A stretch of DNA of 64,000 nt. Source: Maylandia zebra (Eukaryota; Chordata; Actinopteri; Cichliformes; Cichlidae). The notes below the pieces were generated by a model, which saw nothing but the letters and a program-made list of their open reading frames with translations, did no database searches and was not told the origin of the DNA. Below, one piece after another: positions 58,700-64,000 of this stretch (its first letter is position 1; each line of letters begins with the position of its first letter). Location: assembly GCF_041146795.1 (NCBI RefSeq), contig NC_135187.1, forward strand, positions 35,959,056 through 36,023,055, in the 5' to 3' direction. The position numbers and the translations under genes were made by a program.

Positions 58700-59980
58700 G
58701 TTTTTTAAATATCAAATATTGCATAATAAGATAAAACTGCATTTTCCTCCCTCTTAACTAACTGAAGCCTTTCATTGAACTACCAAATAAACTCATTGGT
58801 CCTCTCTGCCTGTGCACACGTGGCAGCACTTCTGCTGTCATTGTGTTCATATTTAACAAAACCGAAGTGCAGACATAAGTGTGCGCATTAGTTTGTGAGT
58901 CTGTCAGTGAACTAACACACCCTCTCATGTTTGTGCCTCTGCTCATGTTGCCTTCATATTCAATCATTTGAAGAACTTATTTTAACATTTCACTCAACAA
59001 CAAACAAAAAAGTCACTTTAAGGCTGCATTATATCTCCTCACATCAGTGTGAGTAGGCCACAGGTGGGCCCTGGGCTGTGACTTTAAGACCCCCGGTGTA
59101 TACAGCATGGCCTCCTCTTTAACAAGGCCTTTAGAAATAATATGTGGACACCTTGGTGTGGGTTTGACTACTTGACTAATGACCAACAGGTTTCCATCTC
59201 ATATCGTTTAGATGAGTGATATTTTTTATCTTTCCAGGAAGAAATAAGTAAACACACAAAACAAACAAAAAAGCAAAATCCTGACAGGAAACTGGTTTGT
59301 AGGACAGCTGTGATGTTTAGTCCAGCTGCAGGATGGTCAGATTCAACTTTTTTACACAAGTAAAAGTGAAAAAGTACATGCTCTGAAAAGTACTCAAAGT
59401 AAGAAGGCTAAAATATTATTCTAGTAACAAAATAATGTCAGTACACGGGGAATACCAACAAGTCTAATAAGTGGACTTAGCTTGTAGAACACGAGCAGAG
59501 AAAAAGAAGGAAATAAATAAATAAATAATGGCTATGTCCTGTTGTAGAGAACAACTTTGTCTCTAAACAGGGAAATGAGTCAGATGAGCACAATCATTTC
59601 TATTGAGATGTCTTTAGTGTGCAGGCTGTGATCAGCTGATGTGTGCTGCTCTGAGTGCATTTATACCACTGCATTCAGCAGCCTTTGTCCTGGCTGATTT
59701 CTATGCTCTACAGTAGAAAGTTCAATGACTGACTGAAGCATCACCAGCTTAACTTTAAACACTAGATGTAACTCTGACCATGAGCACCAGTCACATGCTG
59801 TTCAGTACTTTAACTTCACAGTACAGTAAACTAATAGTTAACCTGCACTAATCTGATGACTGTTTTTAAATAACACAAAGTTACCTTTGTTCAAGACACT
59901 GTCACATGTACAGACACAGCATCTGGTTTAAAAACACTTACATGTAAACTTTATATTTCCAGTTTATCAAACAGCATCCT
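58700..59980. other. Intergenic stretch, nothing recognised
   Basis: AT-rich, with only short open frames. One frame at 59168-59359 (minus) has a hydrophobic run, but it arises from an AAACAAAC-rich tract. No exon could be joined to the segments at 59984-62209. Confidence 0.35.
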
Positions 59981-59983
59981 TAC

Positions 59984-62209
59984 CTTTGAATATAACTGCG
60001 CTTCCTCCTCTCCTGGTCTGTTGTGCTTATCTTTCTCCATCTCTGAGTGAAGTTCACATGCAGGATGTCTCAGGCTATGGTACACGGAGAAGTGAAGAGA
60101 AAGCAGTTCCTGCCCTTGCTTTGTACATGTCAGTAGTATATACATGACATCCAACAAGACAAGCCTTCATTGTGAGTTCGATTAAGTCTTCAACCAACCG
60201 ATGTTCCTTTTTTGTTACTTGTTGCAGTATGCTAGCTGAACAACACGTCTCTAGTTATGAATTTTTACATTAGCACACAACATGTAAAGTGTTTTTATAA
60301 ACACATATGAGGTCAACATGTGTCACGTGTGGACATACCTTTTGTTAGGAATCTTGCTGTTTTTCTTGATTTCTATCCTGATGCTTTGCTGGGGAATCTT
60401 GATCTGACTCAAAAATCTCCCTTCGGGTTGTTTCACCTGCAGACCCCGTTATACACAAACCAGGTGTAGCTGCAGAATCAGTCAAACCACACTGATGTGA
60501 CCATCAAAACGCAGTTTGCTCTTTGAGACGATGCATTTATTAGCTTCATTTCAAAGTTCTTTGCTGATCTAAACATCCATTTAGCTGTCATGTCCCAGTA
60601 TTACATACAGTGGAAGCATATATTACTATTTACCAGTATTCCCAGCACTAACATAAGGTCCAAGCCACAGCATGTGAAATTAGTGTTCTTCAGAATAAGT
60701 CACAGGCTTCACTGTGAGCGCAGCAGCGGGTAAGATGGCTAATGAGGAGAAAAGAAGATTGGGGAGGATTATCAGTGACCTGGAAACAGCCATGTGGTAA
60801 CAGACTGAATGCCTCTCAGTATCAAACATGAAGGTGTTAAGACAAGTATAGCAAAAGTTTGTGAATCCTTTGAGATTTTCCATATTTTCACAGAAAAATA
60901 ACATAAAAAATAATGAATTTATAAGTCAGAAGGAGAACCTAATCAATGAATGATATGTGCTAAAAAAGGAAGATTTCTGAAGAATTCAGTGAAAAGATTT
61001 CTTGTTGCTTTGCACACTGGAAAAGGTTACAAAGCCACCTCTGAAGAGTTCAGATACAAAGTCCACGTTCAAAATTGTCAAGAGCAACAGTTACTCTTCT
61101 AGGAGTGATCGACCACTAAAGGTCATTACAAGAGCAAAACATTTAATATTCACAAAAGAATCCATGTTAACCTTTAAACAGCGTCAGGTTCTCTCTCTGC
61201 CAAGCATGCTGGTAACACTCTGGCAGCTGGAGCGCCAGAAACAAATGCATAAAATAAGAGAAATTTACCATCAAGTTTTTCACAATTAAAATAAAGAAAA
61301 TGTCCATATTTTTACAAGATAATAAAAAAGTCGTTTTATGTGAAAAATCTGGTACTTTTATTCCATAATTAATACCATCATTTACCAGCTATTTAAAAAA
61401 AAGTGCAATTACAGTAATTACAGTATACTGTTAATTACAGTTCTTACCAACTACACACTGATGGATGTGAATACTGAAAGACCTGAGCTTAATAAACACT
61501 GGCTTTACTTCATGTAATAACATGATAATACTGCCATAAAAACATTAGTACTGTTCACTTTATGTCTTTATGTAAATTTTCACTTAAAACTACAAAAAAA
61601 GAACAAAGGATTGATGAGATTTTGTTTTACAATGAAAACTCACTTCCTGTGCCTGAACATTTAATTCTGCTAACAAACAGACCAAAACAGAAAACTACAA
61701 CAATTTGTTTTGAAAAACAAATAACTGTGTTCAAATGGCTTTTATTGAGCTATAAAAAACAAGCAGAATTAAAATGAAAAACATCTGGCAACTAAACCAA
61801 GAATCACGCTGAACGTTTCGCTGGTGCTGCAGAAACTCTGTGCAGACGGCAGAGTTATGTTTCAGTTTAGGTGCAGCTGACGTTCGCTGTGAAAGACTGT
61901 GGTAGAGATACCAGGGGAAGCAGGACAGGACTGTAGAAAGGCAAGCACTGTGCCTCAGGACCGCTGTCTTTGTGCAATGAGGAACAGAACAAACGCTGCC
62001 AGTCCTTTAGTAGCGGGACGCGCTCACATTCCAGCACCAGCCAAATCGTCTGACGTTCCCCAAAGAATACTGGAACTGGCTGGTCTGCCATGGCATCCCA
62101 TTCTCTTCACAAATGAGAGCACATAATTTCAGGGAAGAGGACGGTCAGCCACCTGCTCAGTTTTCTTCTTCCCTTTATCACCTTTTGCTAAGATATCTGG
62201 GAAAGGCAT
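59984..62209 (-). CDS. Unrecognised gene: three phase-compatible exon-like segments
   Basis: On the minus strand: 62209-62153 (57 nt, MPFPDILAKGDKGKKKTEQ), 60436-60339 (98 nt, VKQPEGRFLSQIKIPQQS... then IRIEIKKNSKIPNK) and 60074-59984 (91 nt, LRHPACELHSEMEKDKHN... then RPGEEEAQLYSK). Each has AG before and GT after, and the phases (0, 2, 0) join without a break into 82 residues. The ATG directly follows an AG, so it may be internal, with more exons to the right; the 3' end is also missing. The protein is lysine-rich and hydrophilic, with no membrane segment. I do not recognise a family. The first donor (GTGGCT) is weak. The chance of a false join is real. Confidence 0.35.
60680..61300 (+). 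mobile_element. Possible DNA transposon remnant
   Basis: Contains AAAAGTTTGTGAATCCTTTG (60853 on), a CACTGGAAAAGGTTACAAAGC block and AAAGTCCACGTTCAAAATTG-like text, phrases I associate with degraded fish DNA transposons. The plus-strand open frame 61002-61289 lies in it and is probably not a gene. Confidence 0.4.
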
Positions 62210-62229
62210 CTGTTGAGTTAAATTGAAAA

Positions 62230-63360
62230 GAAGGGCAAACAATTAGTAATCAGTGACACTTCACATTGGGCTGATACTAAGGATTTTCTTCACTGGGAAG
62301 CTACACACAAACTGAACACACAGTGTGAGGGAAGGTAAGATGATGATGACAGAGAAACAGACGATATATACAAAAGAGGGAATCAGGCAGAGAGGGGACG
62401 CAAAACTGAAGACACACACGAGATGAGGGTCTGTCACAATAAAACAGCAAGTATCACATACGCACACAGATAAAGACACGTGAGCTTGACATAGAGACAG
62501 AACACAAAGATATTGGACAGACACACAACACAACTGGGAAGAGCACAACAGGAAACTAACAACCAAGGTAGAGAACGAGAACCATAGTTACCAAACTCAG
62601 ACGTGACGGGGTAGATACTTCAGAAAGAAAACTATAAAAACCACTGAACCACAATGCTGCCCAGTGCTTCAGACAGTCTCAGGTTTGAACAGGCTCCAGT
62701 GTTTGCTTTTCAACTGTCTCTGTTCATTGGAGCAAAAACCAGGGCTGGACTGGTAATCTGGCATACCTTTGAACAGTACCAGCAACAACTAGTTACAACT
62801 AGTAACAGCTTGTAACAGCTACAAGCAGCTAGTAACCAGACCTGCTGCTCGCATCAGCTGTGGAGAAGTAAGGAAGAGATGGAGGAAGGTGAAATTAAAT
62901 GGTAAGAAAACAGATGAAGGGACGTAATCAGGAAGGGAGAGATTCAAGGATTAAAATGAACGGTTGCTTTGATCACGAGCCACTGCTAATAGCTCAAGTG
63001 TGACTTTTAATTATTGTCACATGTTGCAGGCAACTAAGAACTAACCCAACAACAACTGTACCTGATTAAAACCTTTTTCAATAATAATAATCATACAAAA
63101 TGAAATATATACACATATACATTTTTGTCCCAGTCCAGCCCTGCAAAAACTGTCAATAACTGAAAACGTGCAGCAGTGCACATCCAGTACTAATCCAGTT
63201 AGGGGTAAACTGCTGAAAACAGCTCCCCAGATTGTCTCAGACTGAACAGGATATTCTACGGTTCCATTCATCCATTTGTTTAAGCAGCTAAAGTCATATT
63301 TTAAGCAAGAGTGGGCAAGTTTGTTGTTGGGGCAGTCACCAGCAGTCAACAAGGAGTTTG
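62230..63360. other. Stretch without a recognised feature
   Basis: AT-rich sequence with short tandem-like patches (CAACTAGTTACAACTAG near 62789). No exon, RNA or clear repeat is visible. Confidence 0.35.
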
Positions 63361-63365
63361 GCAGG

Positions 63366-63602
63366 TGGATTTTCTTATGTCTTTATCCTGTCTTCCTTCT
63401 CTCACCACAACCAATCACAGCAGATGGCCCCGCCCCTCCCTGAGCCTGGTTCTGCCGGAGGTTTCTTCCTGTTAAAATTGAGTTTTTCCTTCCCACTGTC
63501 GCCAAAGTGCTTGCTCATAGGGGTCATATGATTGTTGGTTTTTTCTCTGTAGGCTCTACCTTACAATATAAAGCACCTTGAGGCGACTGTTGTTGTGAAC
63601 AC
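63366..63602 (+). repeat. Dispersed repeat family A, fullest copy
   Basis: Holds CAGATGGCCCCGCCCCTCCC, a GGAGGTTTCTTCCTGTTAAA block, GAGTTTTTCCTTCCCACTGT, a CATATGATTGTTGG block, TACCTTACAATATAAAG and CACCTTGAGGCGACTGTTGT. It is the opposite orientation to copies at 1008-1200 and 3062-3240. It is a very common fish repeat and may be a LINE 3' end. Confidence 0.7.
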
Positions 63603-64000
63603 CTCGAGCTTATTTTCTTAGCATCGGCTGTTGTTCAGTGCACTTAGGATATGATTATTACTAATGTCACAGTTTTCATTCCACTTTTATGTGTGATATT
63701 TTTTTACAAAACAGTCAAACTCTTACAATAGATTCTCTCTTGAAATATAAAGACTCTAATATTTAATCTTGACTCATTTTAATGAGGTGGGAGTCTTTTT
63801 TTCATCTCTCACATGATGTTCTTAACAGCAGTGCACCTTGTAAATAATCTACTTGCCGTTTTAAAAGTGAAGTTGTCTGCTGGGACATCTCAGTGGGATC
63901 TACACTTACAACATTTGCATGTGTCAATTAGGAAATTGAGTCAGTTATGAATGGTAGTAATTCACAGTCAGAGCAGAAAGAATATGTTGGTGCACACACT

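Noticed and set aside
61002-61289. Plus-strand 95-codon frame
   Set aside because: It falls in sequence resembling a degraded fish DNA transposon, and no start context or flanking exon supports it.
61899-62126. Plus and minus open frames of about 75 codons near 62 kb
   Set aside because: They overlap each other antisense, have no family resemblance and no splice context. The neighbouring minus-strand exon candidate is in a different frame.

Overview
This 64 kb window comes from an animal nuclear genome, almost certainly a ray-finned fish. It has split genes with GT-AG introns, vertebrate gene families in teleost-like compact form, and many fish-type mobile elements: hAT, Tc1/mariner, L2-tail repeats, tRNA-derived SINEs, a Penelope-like fragment and a Ty3/gypsy scrap. 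A percomorph, perhaps a cichlid, is my guess from the repeat mix; this is an inference.

Layout. (1) 27-3872 (+): the last four coding exons of smad4 (the MH2 domain), followed by a long 3' UTR to about 6290. (2) 6300-9250: no recognised gene, only two small unexplained minus-strand reading frames. (3) 9250-10656: a hAT-type element with a perfect 8-bp target duplication, ending about 185 bp before the pex11b start codon. (4) 10841-12967 (+): complete pex11b, four coding exons, 254 aa. (5) 13745-15725: a decayed Tc1-like element with a second hAT element nested inside it. (6) 16202-23315 (-): complete ilf2 (NF45), 14 coding exons, 387 aa, tail-to-tail with pex11b. A further hAT with a perfect 8-bp duplication sits in one ilf2 intron. 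(7) 23800-24350: gypsy integrase scrap and SINE fragment. (8) 26499-34160 (-): a four-transmembrane MS4A-family gene, seven coding exons, 242 aa, with a likely non-coding first exon near 35.2 kb. (9) 35712-39720: a graveyard of hAT, Penelope-like, LINE and Tc1-type remnants. (10) 41189-57726 (-): complete class 4 semaphorin, most like sema4a, 14 coding exons, 818 aa. Its introns hold a GC-rich LINE-like insert of about 2.7 kb, two large minisatellites inside one intron, a foldback element and Tc1 remnants. (11) 59984-62209 (-): three phase-compatible exon-like segments of a gene I do not recognise. (12) The right edge holds dispersed repeats.

The genes do not form a pathway. SMAD4 is the shared TGF-beta/BMP signal mediator, PEX11B drives peroxisome division, ILF2 is a nuclear RNA-binding partner of ILF3, MS4A proteins are tetraspan membrane proteins, and semaphorin 4A is a membrane-bound guidance and immune ligand. 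In human, PEX11B, ILF2 and SEMA4A all lie on 1q21-q22 (from memory), so this looks like a partly conserved block in which smad4 is the outsider.

I found no convincing new multi-gene system. The most interesting signals are the paired minisatellites beside the splice sites of one sema4a intron, the hAT at the pex11b promoter, the datable hAT-in-Tc1 nest, several perfect palindromes and the unrecognised three-exon gene.
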